Shown here in pieces: positions 6,695 to 15,065 of a stretch of DNA of 35,487 nt; the stretch's first letter is position 1; each line of letters begins with the position of its first letter. This DNA is from Robinsoniella sp. GTDB lineage: Bacteria; Bacillota; Clostridia; Lachnospirales; Lachnospiraceae. The stretch spans positions 1 through 35,487 of the forward strand of contig JALEVQ010000022.1 in assembly GCA_022788205.1 (NCBI GenBank), written 5' to 3'. A model generated the notes under the pieces. It was not told the origin of the DNA. It did not search any database and worked only from the letters and a program-made list of their open reading frames with translations. The position numbers and the translations under genes are program-made.

Positions 6695-9600
6695 CCAAAT
6701 CAAACAGTGACAGCTGATTCGATTCTGGCAGACCGCTCAAAATTCCGAGATCCGCCATCAGATCGATCACCGTCTTGCTGACCTTCGTGCGGTCGCGGAA
6801 ATCATCCTTTGACAAGAATGGTCCTTCCTTTGCAGCATCCACCACAGCATCTGCTGCCTTGTCTCCCAGACCCTCGATGGTACTCAAAGCTGGCATCAGC
6901 TTGCCATCGATAATCTGGAATCTTCTCGCCTGTGCCTTATACAGATCAATCGGCAAAAACTCAAAACCTCTTGCATACATCTCCCGCACAATCTTCATAT
7001 CTTTATAGGTATCCTGCTCTTTCTTTGAAAGCTTATCATACCGTTTTTTGTAGTCTTCCATATAATACAAAAGTTTTGCCTGCCCCTGACACATCAGCTC
7101 ATAGCTGAAGGAAGAGGCACGGATGCTGAAATACGCGGCATAATATGCCAGCGGATAAAAAATCTTAAACCAGGCGATACGAAACGCCATCATGACATAT
7201 GCCGCAGCATGCGCTTTCGGGAACATATATTTGATCTTCTTGCAAGACCAGATATACCAATCTGGCACACCGTGCTTGAGCATTTCTTCCTCCCACTCTG
7301 GCTTTAATCCTTTTCCTTTTCGCACGCTCTCCATGATGGTGAAAGACAACTCACTCTCAAGACCCATCTGGATCAGATAGGTCATGATATCATCTCGCGT
7401 ACAGATTGCCGTCGAAATCGTAGCCTTTCCTTCCTGAATCAGGGTCTGTGCATTGCCAAGCCACACATCGGTTCCATGAGACAATCCGGAAATCCGGACA
7501 AGGTCTGAAAAAGATTTTGGCTTTGTATCTACAAGCATCTGGATAACAAAATCGGTTCCAAACTCTGGGATTCCGAGTGCCCCCAGAGGACAGCCTCCGA
7601 TATCCTCCGGCGTAATTTTCAGCGCTGAAGTATTCAAAAATAAAGACATCACTTCTTTGTTGTCAAGCGGGATTGTCTTGGCATCAATGCCGGTCAAATC
7701 TTCCAGCATTCGGATCATCGTCGGATCATCGTGACCGAGGATATCCAGCTTTAACAGGTTGTGATCGATCGAGTGATAATCAAAATGTGTCGTCACAATA
7801 TCGGTCGTCGTATCATTTGCCGGATGCTGTACCGGTGTAAACGAATAGATCTCCTCCCCATGTGGAAGCACAATAATACCTCCCGGGTGCTGTCCCGTCG
7901 TTCTCCTGACACCGACACATCCCTGTGCGATGCGGGCCACCTCACAGCTCTTTTTATTCTGACCGCGCTCCTCAAAATAATTCTTCACATATCCATATGC
8001 TGTCTTGTCGGCAAGTGTACCGATTGTACCTGCGCGGAACGTCTGTCCTTCACCAAAAATAACCTCTGTATATTTGTGCGCCTTACTCTGATAATCTCCC
8101 GAAAAATTCAAATCGATATCAGGCTCTTTGTTTCCCTTAAATCCTAAAAATGTTTCAAACGGGATGTCAAATCCCTCTTTTTTCAGAGGCTTTCCACACT
8201 GCGGACAGTCACGGTCCGGCATATCACACCCCGCGCCCCCCGCGTACGGTTTGACATAATCTGAGTCAAAATCACTGTAATGACAATGTGGGCAATAATA
8301 ATGTGGTCTGAGCGGATTGACCTCTGTAATTCCCGCCATGGTCGCCACAAAGGAAGATCCAACCGATCCCCTAGAACCAACCAGATATCCATCCTCATTC
8401 GACTTCCACACCAGCTTTTGGGCTATAATATACATCACGGCGAATCCGTTTGAAATGATGGAATGCAGCTCTCTCTCAAGCCGCTCTTTTACGACTTCCG
8501 GCAGCTCTTCTCCGTAAATCTCATGCGCCCTGTTGTAGCAGATCTCTCTCAACGTCTGGTCAGAATTCTCGATAACAGGCGGACACTTATCCGGTCTGAC
8601 CGGAGAAATCTTTTCGCACATATCTGCAATTTTCTGCGTATTTGTGATCACGACTTCTTTTGCCTTATCACTGCCCAGATAGGAAAATTCTTCGATCATT
8701 TCCTGCGTTGTCCTCAGATAAAGCGGTGCCTGATCGTCCGCATCATCAAATCCTTTTCCAGCCATAATGATTCTGCGGTATACCTCATCTTCAGGGTCCA
8801 AAAAATGGACGTCACATGTTGCCACGACCAGCTTTCCAAACTGCTCTCCCAGCTTTACAATCCGCTTATTGATCTGGATCAAGTCTTCCTCAGACTGGAT
8901 GTCAGGCGTCTTGTCACTGTGAATCATAAAAGCATTATTTCCAAGCGGCTGAATCTCATAATAGTCATAAAATTCTGCCAGCCGCGCCACCTCTGCCTCC
9001 GGTCGATCATTCAGCATCGCCTGATATAATTCTCCTGCCTCACACGCCGATCCGATCAAAAGCCCCTCTCTATTTTTCAGAAACTCGCTCTTTGGAATTC
9101 TCGGTTTTCGGTTATAATACTGCAGATGAGAGTACGAGATCAGGCGATACAGGTTGATTCTTCCCACATCATTTGTCGCAAGTAGAATTGCATGATACGT
9201 CGGAAGTTTCTTAATCTTCTCGCTGTCGCTCTTTCCAAGTTCATTGACGGCATCCAGTGTCTCGATCTCTCTGTCCTTTAACATCTTGACAAACTTCACA
9301 AAAATTTCTGCTGTACACCCTGCATCATCGACCGCACGGTGATGATTTTCCAGAGAAATCTGAAGTGCCTTTGCCACCGTATCCAGCTTATAGCGGTTTA
9401 ACTGCGGCAGCAGCACTCTCGCCAGAGCCACGGTATCGACACTCGTGAATTCCCGCTCGATCCCCAGACGCCTGCAATTTTCTATGATAAAGCTCATGTC
9501 AAACGACGCATTGTGCGCCACCATCACGGCGCCTTCACAGAACTCCAGAAATCTCGGCAAAATCACCTCGATCGTCTCCGACTCCATCACCATCGCATCA

Positions 9601-11165
9601 TTGATGCCCGTCAGCTCCTCAATCCGAAATGGAATAGGAACCTGGGGATTTACAAAGGTGCTGAATTTTTCTGTGATATTTCCGTTCTCGACGCGCACGG
9701 CACCAATCTCGATGATCCGATTGTTCACCGGGCTGAAACCTGTCGTCTCGAGGTCAAACACCACAAAAGAGCCGTCCAGGCTCTGATCTTTGGAGTTCTC
9801 AACGAGATTTTGCAAATCATCCACCAGGTATGCCTCTGTGCCGTAGATAATTTTAAAGTCATCATCCGCCGAGACAGCATGATTCGCATCTGTGAATGCC
9901 TGAACGACACCGTGATCTGTGATAGCAATCGCCTTATGCCCCCACTGTTTTGCCCTCTTGATGATATCCTGGACATCGGAGACGCCATCCATATCGCTCA
10001 TCTTCGTGTGACAATGCAGTTCCACACGCTTCTGTGCGTATGTGTCTTTTCTCACCACGCGGAAATCCGGAATTTTTTTGATGCCAACCAAAGATCCGAT
10101 CGTCAGCTGACTGTCGAAACGGTCGATGGTAGTCACACCTTTCACTTTCAAAAATACACCTTTTTTGATCTCTGCCAGCATATCCTTTACCTGGTCATTT
10201 CTCAAAAAAATCTTCATCACAAAGGTGTCTGTAAAATCAGAAAGCTGAAAGATCAAGATTGTCTTCTCATTGCGCAGCTCCCTTGACTCCACCTCAAGCA
10301 CTTGTCCGCGCACCACAACTTCTCCGATCTCACTTTGGATATCCTTCATCGCGATCGCTTCGCCGTCAAAACTCTTTCCGTAGATGATATCAGGATCGTC
10401 GGATTTTTTTACACCTCCGTAATAATTGTCTCGGCGTTCAAATTTTTGTTTCTGGAAATCGCCATTTTTCTTTGTCGAAGCGCTCTCACCCTGGAACGCT
10501 CCATTTTTCTTGGCTTCCTGTTCTCTCTGTTCTCTTCTCTCTTCCTGTGCTGCCTTCTTCTCCTCGCGAATCTCCGCTTTTTTGCTTCTGACCTGCTCGA
10601 TCACCGCAGCGACCTCCTGCTCAATCTGAATCTCTCCATTCCGTTTTTCCAGGCTGTCCTCCGCCTTCTCAATCTCCACATCAATCAAAATCGGCAGCCC
10701 ACAGCGCTCATCAAAAATCTTTTCTAAAATACGCACGAGGTCTTTTAGTTTTTCTTCCAGAAAGACAGAATCCGGAACTGTCATTTTCAGCTCTCTCTCC
10801 CCCAAAAAGGTAAATTTTGTCTGCCGGAACAAATTATATTCAAATATACTGTATTGTTTTAATTCCATCAGGATACTGTCGCGATACTCCTCCAGGAGAA
10901 TCTGCGGCGTATACTGTCTGGAGAGTTTAAATTTTTCGATGATCTTAACCTGAATAGCAATCCCCGCAAAAATCTGTTTTGCGATCTCCCGCTCCATTTC
11001 ATAGATATATTTCTTTTTGATCAATTTTTCACTGCACAAAAAGATGTGCAAAAAATCTTTTCTGGAAGTGACACTCACCTTTGTCACTCTTGCTTCCTGA
11101 AACAGTGCATGAAGTGTCTTGCTCACGCTCAAGGTAGAGAATACATCAAAAAAATTTTTTTCCAT
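6690..11165 (-). CDS. polC: DNA polymerase III alpha subunit, Gram-positive PolC
   Basis: A 1491-residue replicative polymerase with built-in proofreading. In order: N-terminal domain (1 to about 190), a very charged linker (about 190-255), an OB-fold (about 280-365), the first part of the PHP domain beginning with VELHCHTKMSD (about 380), an inserted DEDDh exonuclease (Asp471 and Glu473 in VFDLETTGF; HHRAVDDA near 610), the rest of PHP, then the polymerase core with GSRGSVGSS (about 930), a cysteine cluster of the zinc finger type (about 958-990) and the catalytic EPDIDLNF (about 1015). Length and layout are normal for PolC. The ATG at 11165 has GGAG 8 bases upstream and is preferred to an upstream GTG. 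It overlaps the ispG stop region. Confidence 0.98.
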   Translation of the reverse strand: MEKNFFDVFSTLSVSKTLHALFQEARVTKVSVTSRKDFLHIFLCSEKLIKKKYIYEMEREIAKQIFAGIAIQVKIIEKFKLSRQYTPQILLEEYRDSILMELKQYSIFEYNLFRQTKFTFLGERELKMTVPDSVFLEEKLKDLVRILEKIFDERCGLPILIDVEIEKAEDSLEKRNGEIQIEQEVAAVIEQVRSKKAEIREEKKAAQEERREQREQEAKKNGAFQGESASTKKNGDFQKQKFERRDNYYGGVKKSDDPDIIYGKSFDGEAIAMKDIQSEIGEVVVRGQVLEVESRELRNEKTILIFQLSDFTDTFVMKIFLRNDQVKDMLAEIKKGVFLKVKGVTTIDRFDSQLTIGSLVGIKKIPDFRVVRKDTYAQKRVELHCHTKMSDMDGVSDVQDIIKRAKQWGHKAIAITDHGVVQAFTDANHAVSADDDFKIIYGTEAYLVDDLQNLVENSKDQSLDGSFVVFDLETTGFSPVNNRIIEIGAVRVENGNITEKFSTFVNPQVPIPFRIEELTGINDAMVMESETIEVILPRFLEFCEGAVMVAHNASFDMSFIIENCRRLGIEREFTSVDTVALARVLLPQLNRYKLDTVAKALQISLENHHRAVDDAGCTAEIFVKFVKMLKDREIETLDAVNELGKSDSEKIKKLPTYHAILLATNDVGRINLYRLISYSHLQYYNRKPRIPKSEFLKNREGLLIGSACEAGELYQAMLNDRPEAEVARLAEFYDYYEIQPLGNNAFMIHSDKTPDIQSEEDLIQINKRIVKLGEQFGKLVVATCDVHFLDPEDEVYRRIIMAGKGFDDADDQAPLYLRTTQEMIEEFSYLGSDKAKEVVITNTQKIADMCEKISPVRPDKCPPVIENSDQTLREICYNRAHEIYGEELPEVVKERLERELHSIISNGFAVMYIIAQKLVWKSNEDGYLVGSRGSVGSSFVATMAGITEVNPLRPHYYCPHCHYSDFDSDYVKPYAGGAGCDMPDRDCPQCGKPLKKEGFDIPFETFLGFKGNKEPDIDLNFSGDYQSKAHKYTEVIFGEGQTFRAGTIGTLADKTAYGYVKNYFEERGQNKKSCEVARIAQGCVGVRRTTGQHPGGIIVLPHGEEIYSFTPVQHPANDTTTDIVTTHFDYHSIDHNLLKLDILGHDDPTMIRMLEDLTGIDAKTIPLDNKEVMSLFLNTSALKITPEDIGGCPLGALGIPEFGTDFVIQMLVDTKPKSFSDLVRISGLSHGTDVWLGNAQTLIQEGKATISTAICTRDDIMTYLIQMGLESELSFTIMESVRKGKGLKPEWEEEMLKHGVPDWYIWSCKKIKYMFPKAHAAAYVMMAFRIAWFKIFYPLAYYAAYFSIRASSFSYELMCQGQAKLLYYMEDYKKRYDKLSKKEQDTYKDMKIVREMYARGFEFLPIDLYKAQARRFQIIDGKLMPALSTIEGLGDKAADAVVDAAKEGPFLSKDDFRDRTKVSKTVIDLMADLGILSGLPESNQLSLFDLV

Positions 11166-11166
11166 A

Positions 11167-12222
11167 TCATTCACTCCAGTTCAGCAGTTCTTCGCGAAGA
11201 GCCGATAAAAGCTGATCTTCCGGAAGTTTCCGGATCACCTGACCTTTTTTGATCAAAAGTCCTTCTCCTTTTCCCCCCGCAATCCCGATATCAGCTTCTT
11301 TTGCCTCTCCAGGACCGTTGACCACACAGCCCATCACTGCCACTTTCAGATTCAGCGGAATATCTGCGACCATGTTCTCCACCTGATTTGCAAGCCCGAT
11401 CAAATCAATCTGTGTCCTTCCGCAGGTCGGGCACGATACCACTTCGATGCCGCCCTTCCGAAGTCCCAGTGTTCTCAAGATCAGCTTCGCTGACTTCACT
11501 TCCTCGATCGGATCTCCCGTCAACGAGACACGGATGGTATCTCCAATCCCCTTTGACAAAATCAGAGAAAGACCGACTGCTGATTTGATATTGCCTGAGA
11601 GCAGCGTTCCCGCCTCCGTGATTCCGACATGAAGCGGATACAAAGTCTTCTCTGCAATCAGCTCATGTGCTTTTGCACACATCAGAACATCAGAAGATTT
11701 AATGCTGATCACAATCTGATCATATCCCGCATCCTCAATCATATGTACTTTGTCCAGTGCACTCTCCACGATCCCCTCTGCCGTCACACCGTGGTCTCGC
11801 TCCACAATCTCTTTTTCCAGCGATCCGCTGTTGACTCCGACACGAATCGGAATGCCGCGTTCTTTTGCCACATCGACGACTGCTCTGAGCCGCTCCTTAC
11901 CCCCGATATTGCCCGGATTAATGCGAATTTTATCTGCGCCGTGCTCCATCGCCTCAATCGCAAGCCGGTAATCAAAATGAATATCCGCCACAAGCGGAAT
12001 GGAAATTTCCTTTTTAATCTCTGAAAACGCTTCTGCCGCTTCCATCGTCGGGACTGCACAGCGGATGATCTCACATCCGGCTGCCTCAAGCCGTTTGATC
12101 TGTGCGACAGTCGCTTTTACATCTTCTGTCTTTGTATTTGTCATCGACTGAATCAAGATCGGATTGCCACCGCCTATGACGCGGTCTCCAATCTGTATCA
12201 CTTTTGTATGGTCTCTGTACAT
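11167..12222 (-). CDS. ispG: 4-hydroxy-3-methylbut-2-enyl diphosphate synthase
   Basis: A 351-residue 4Fe-4S enzyme of the MEP isoprenoid pathway, converting MEcPP to HMBPP with flavodoxin or ferredoxin as donor. The N-terminal TIM barrel includes PLVADIHFDYRLA. The iron-sulfur ligands Cys264 and Cys267 (SCPTCGRT) and Cys299 (MGCVVNGPGEA), with Glu306, are in the C-terminal domain. The length matches the short bacterial form. The ATG at 12222 has GGAGG 8 bases before it; the earlier in-frame ATG (12237) overlaps that site and is rejected. The promoter lies directly upstream, and polC follows immediately. In many Clostridia dxr and rseP precede ispG, but here ilvE does. Confidence 0.96.
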   Translation of the reverse strand: MYRDHTKVIQIGDRVIGGGNPILIQSMTNTKTEDVKATVAQIKRLEAAGCEIIRCAVPTMEAAEAFSEIKKEISIPLVADIHFDYRLAIEAMEHGADKIRINPGNIGGKERLRAVVDVAKERGIPIRVGVNSGSLEKEIVERDHGVTAEGIVESALDKVHMIEDAGYDQIVISIKSSDVLMCAKAHELIAEKTLYPLHVGITEAGTLLSGNIKSAVGLSLILSKGIGDTIRVSLTGDPIEEVKSAKLILRTLGLRKGGIEVVSCPTCGRTQIDLIGLANQVENMVADIPLNLKVAVMGCVVNGPGEAKEADIGIAGGKGEGLLIKKGQVIRKLPEDQLLSALREELLNWSE

Positions 12223-12245
12223 CAAACATACCTCCATTCATTGCT

Positions 12246-12263
12246 TACGCGGACATTATATCA
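12246..12263 (-). promoter_or_regulatory. Extended -10 promoter of ispG-polC cluster; 15-bp copy shared with udp
   Basis: On the minus strand this reads TGATATAATGTCCGCGTA: an extended -10 (TGnTATAAT at 12255-12263) followed by GTCCGCGTA. No good -35 is visible. TATAATGTCCGCGTA recurs exactly at 32206-32220 upstream of udp, also after TGn. Transcription should start within or just after the shared GTCCGCGTA. Confidence 0.7.
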
Positions 12264-12299
12264 TGGCTTCTGTTTTTTTTACACTGTTTTTTCTCAAAA

Positions 12300-12345
12300 G
12301 AAAAGCTGCCTGGAAACAGGAAACGCTTTTTCCAGGCAGTCTTTT
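12300..12345 (-). terminator. Terminator after ilvE
   Basis: An 11-bp perfect stem (CTGCCTGGAAA at 12306-12316 with TTTCCAGGCAG at 12329-12339). On the minus strand it is followed by CTTTTCTTTTG, and on the plus strand by a T-rich run. The position 33 bases after the ilvE stop makes the minus-strand reading the natural one. Confidence 0.85.
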
Positions 12346-12371
12346 TCTATTTTTTCACGCTTGTGACCGCA

Positions 12372-13442
12372 TTATTTTACTTCTACTGTCCAGCCGTGTT
12401 TGTCTTCGATTTTTCCTAACTGAATTCCTGTGACAGTGTCATACAGTTTCTGGCTCACCGGACCAATTCCGCCGTCACCGATCTGGAAGACTTCATTCTC
12501 ATAGCGCAGATGTCCAACCGGTGAGATGACAGCTGCTGTACCGCTGCCCCAGACTTCCTCGAGAGCACCCGTCTTTGCAGCTTCCACAAGTTCATCGACA
12601 GAAATTCTTCTCTCTTCCACCGGCATACCCCATTCTTTGCACAGAGCTACGCATGTGTTTCTGGTAACACCAGGGAGAATACTTCCGTTCAGCATCGGTG
12701 TCACAACAGTGCCGTTAATCTTGAAGAAGATATTCATTGCTCCAACCTCTTCGATATATTTTCTCTCCACACCGTCTAACCACAGAACCTGGGAATATCC
12801 CTCATCATGCGCTTTTACCTGAGCAGCAAGAGAAGCTACATAGTTTCCACCTGTCTTTGCCTCTCCGATTCCACCTTTGACTGCACGGACATATTCATCC
12901 TCGATCCAGATCTTGACTGGGTTGAGTCCTTCCGGATAGTAAGCGCCTACCGGTGAAAGGATGACGATGAATTTGTAAGTATTGGACGGTCTGACACCTA
13001 AAAATGGGTCCGTTGCAATTACAAATGGTCTGATATACAGAGAAGTGCCTGGCTTTGTCGGAATCCACGCCTCATCTACCTTGACGAGTGTCTTGATTGC
13101 GTTCAGGAAATCCTCTGGATCAATCTCTGGGATCATCAGACGACGGTTTGAGTTGTTTGCTCTCTCAATGTTCTTGTCCGGACGGAATAACAAGGTTCTG
13201 CCATCCTCTGTCTTATATGCCTTTAATCCCTCAAACATTTCCTGTCCATAATGGAACACCATGCAGGAAGGCTCTAAGGACAATGGCTGATACGGCATAA
13301 TCTTTGGATCATGCCATCCCTGTCCTTCTGTGTACTCCATCACATACATGTGATCCGTAAAAATGGTTCCGAATACTAAAGGATTTTCCGGTCCTGGGAT
13401 CGGTTTCGGATTTGTTGTCTTTTCAATTTTAATCTCGAGCAT
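12372..13442 (-). CDS. ilvE: Branched-chain amino-acid aminotransferase
   Basis: A 356-residue fold-type IV PLP enzyme interconverting Leu, Ile and Val with their 2-oxo acids. The length and motifs fit the larger group II BCAT type (B. subtilis YwaA/YbgE and mitochondrial-like). PLP Lys196 is in EAKTGGNYVAS, and the phosphate-binding and dimer regions QVLWLDG, EVGAMNIFF and PGVTRN are present. The ATG at 13442 is chosen because GGGAGG lies 9 bases upstream; the ATG three codons earlier abuts that site. It has its own promoter (13484-13509) and terminator, so it is monocistronic. No T-box leader is present, as the leader is too short. Confidence 0.95.
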   Translation of the reverse strand: MLEIKIEKTTNPKPIPGPENPLVFGTIFTDHMYVMEYTEGQGWHDPKIMPYQPLSLEPSCMVFHYGQEMFEGLKAYKTEDGRTLLFRPDKNIERANNSNRRLMIPEIDPEDFLNAIKTLVKVDEAWIPTKPGTSLYIRPFVIATDPFLGVRPSNTYKFIVILSPVGAYYPEGLNPVKIWIEDEYVRAVKGGIGEAKTGGNYVASLAAQVKAHDEGYSQVLWLDGVERKYIEEVGAMNIFFKINGTVVTPMLNGSILPGVTRNTCVALCKEWGMPVEERRISVDELVEAAKTGALEEVWGSGTAAVISPVGHLRYENEVFQIGDGGIGPVSQKLYDTVTGIQLGKIEDKHGWTVEVK

Positions 13443-13483
13443 TTTTTTCATCCTCCCGAATAATTTATCAATTTCTTCTAATT

Positions 13484-13509
13484 ATTATACTTTCTTTTTT
13501 CTTTGTCAA
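13484..13509 (-). promoter_or_regulatory. Promoter of ilvE
   Basis: On the minus strand a perfect TTGACA (13504-13509) precedes TATAAT (13484-13489) by 14 bases, with AATAAT overlapping at 17 bases. The region is AT-rich and gives a leader of about 35 nt. It lies just past the folA stop. Confidence 0.65.
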
Positions 13510-13528
13510 GTTAAAACGCTAAATTATT

Positions 13529-14068
13529 CTATTTTTTTACAGGTTCTTCTCTCTTCTGACCTTCTGGATCCGCCGCTTTTTTGATCCGCTCATAGCGCAA
13601 AAAGTAATATTCCAGGTCAAAATACGTCTGCTCATCGCTGTCCGCTGTAATTCTCCACTCTCCACTCGCGTCCAGATTCGGAAAATACGTATCTGCCGCA
13701 TAGCTGTGCTCAATCTTTGTCACATGAGCGACATCACAGTAGGGCAGCAGCTGTTCATATACCTTTCCTCCTCCGATCACATAGACGTCTTCACTGTCAT
13801 ATTTTTTCAGCTCTTCCATCAATTCTCTCATTGAGTGGACAAAAATGGCACCTTTGACCTGATAGTCACGATTTCTTGTCATCACAATGTTTATCCTGTT
13901 CGGCAAAGGCAGCCCGTTTGGAAAACTTTCCAGCGTTTTTCTCCCCATCACCACGACTTTTCCTGTTGTCATCTCACGAAAAAACTTTTTGTCCATAGGA
14001 ATACTGACAAGCAATTCATTTTTATTGCCTATCGCCCAATTCTGGTCAGCCGCAACAATCAGATTCAT
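13529..14068 (-). CDS. folA: Dihydrofolate reductase
   Basis: A 179-residue NADPH-dependent enzyme reducing dihydrofolate. Motifs are the N-terminal MNLIVAADQNWAIG, Asp26 in IPMDKKFF (catalytic acid position), VVMGRKTLESFP, and YVIGGGKVYEQLLPYCD. The C-terminus has a short charged tail (from about residue 160) beyond the usual core. The start at 14068 follows AAGGAG and overlaps the oxidoreductase stop as ATGA; a 46-codon upstream extension is just the previous gene read out of frame. thyA, the usual partner, is absent. Confidence 0.95.
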   Translation of the reverse strand: MNLIVAADQNWAIGNKNELLVSIPMDKKFFREMTTGKVVVMGRKTLESFPNGLPLPNRINIVMTRNRDYQVKGAIFVHSMRELMEELKKYDSEDVYVIGGGKVYEQLLPYCDVAHVTKIEHSYAADTYFPNLDASGEWRITADSDEQTYFDLEYYFLRYERIKKAADPEGQKREEPVKK

Positions 14069-15048
14069 ATTTTTTCTCCTTCTTCGCCCGGATAGATGAC
14101 ACCCCACTCTTTTCTGAGCTGATCCATGATTTTCATCACGCGCATCGTCTCCGCATGCGGCATCTGCGGACATTCCAGTGCCCCGTCCTTGATTGCCTGT
14201 GCGCATGCTTCCACCTCGTACTCATAGCCTGTGATCTGGCTCGGAGTCTCATAGGAGGCAATCAACTGATACTCTTTATTGTAGACTTTAATTCCTTCGC
14301 AGTTGTTGATATTCTGTACCCCAATCCATCCCTGATCCCCAAAAATCAATCCTCTTCGGTCTGTCACAGCCAGCATATCGCTGTAGAGATTCGCTACTTT
14401 TCCATCCTTATACTGGAAAGTGATGCTGTTTCTCGCATCGACTCCCTTCTCTGTCAGAACGGCCGACGAGGTGATTCGCTCGATCTCTGTCCCAAACGCC
14501 ATCAGAGCAAAGTTGATCGGGTAGACACCGACATCCAGCAGTGCCCCTCCCGCCAGATACGGTTCCTGGAGCCGCTCAACGTTGCCGAGAGAATAGCCAA
14601 GATTCGCCGTCAGGGACGTCACGTTTCCAATGATACCACTTGCTATCACTTCATCCAAAGTCTTCCGCATCGGCATATATCGTGTCCAGATCGCCTCTGT
14701 CAAGAGAAGTTTCTTTTCTTTTGCAAGATCTAAAATTTCCTGCGCCTGCCCCGCATTCTGTGTAAACGCTTTCTCGCAGAGCACATGTTTTCCATGCTCC
14801 AGGCAGAGCTTCACATGTTCATAGTGCAGAGAATGTGGTGTCGCCACATACACAAGCTCCACCTCAGGGTCACACAGCATCTCCTCATAAGAGCCATACG
14901 CTTTCTGAAAACCAAATTCCTGTGCAAAAGCTGCCGCGCGCTCTTTCTGGCGCGCAGCAACCGCATAGGCATTGATCTCTTTCATGCCGGCAACCGTGAC
15001 TGCCATTTTCCTTGCAATCCCGCCGGCTCCTAAAATTGCTAAATTCAT
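14065..15048 (-). CDS. Gfo/Idh/MocA-family oxidoreductase
   Basis: A 327-residue NAD(P)-dependent dehydrogenase acting on a sugar, inositol or similar substrate. The Rossmann motif is GAGGIAR at residues 7-13, the family lysine is Lys93 in CEKAF, and the C-terminal domain carries DVGVYPIN with Asp171 and Tyr175. The arrangement resembles the dihydrodiol dehydrogenase or glucose-fructose oxidoreductase-like subgroup; the substrate cannot be told. The ATG at 15048 has AGGAGG 6 bases away. It is translationally coupled to folA and lies 17 bases after pepV. Fructokinase further upstream hints at sugar metabolism. Confidence 0.88.
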   Translation of the reverse strand: MNLAILGAGGIARKMAVTVAGMKEINAYAVAARQKERAAAFAQEFGFQKAYGSYEEMLCDPEVELVYVATPHSLHYEHVKLCLEHGKHVLCEKAFTQNAGQAQEILDLAKEKKLLLTEAIWTRYMPMRKTLDEVIASGIIGNVTSLTANLGYSLGNVERLQEPYLAGGALLDVGVYPINFALMAFGTEIERITSSAVLTEKGVDARNSITFQYKDGKVANLYSDMLAVTDRRGLIFGDQGWIGVQNINNCEGIKVYNKEYQLIASYETPSQITGYEYEVEACAQAIKDGALECPQMPHAETMRVMKIMDQLRKEWGVIYPGEEGEKI

Positions 15049-15065
15049 CAATTTCCTCCTGTTTT

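Noticed and set aside
9513-10286. 257-codon open frame on the plus strand
   Set aside because: Antisense to the PHP/exonuclease region of polC; codon pattern and composition follow from polC.
13466-13483. CodY-like sequence in the ilvE leader
   Set aside because: AATTAGAAGAAATTG differs from the CodY consensus at about 5 of 15 positions; AT-rich DNA gives such matches by chance.
14069-14206. 46-codon N-terminal extension of dihydrofolate reductase
   Set aside because: It is the previous gene read in another frame. The true ATG overlaps the previous stop as ATGA and has AAGGAG before it.
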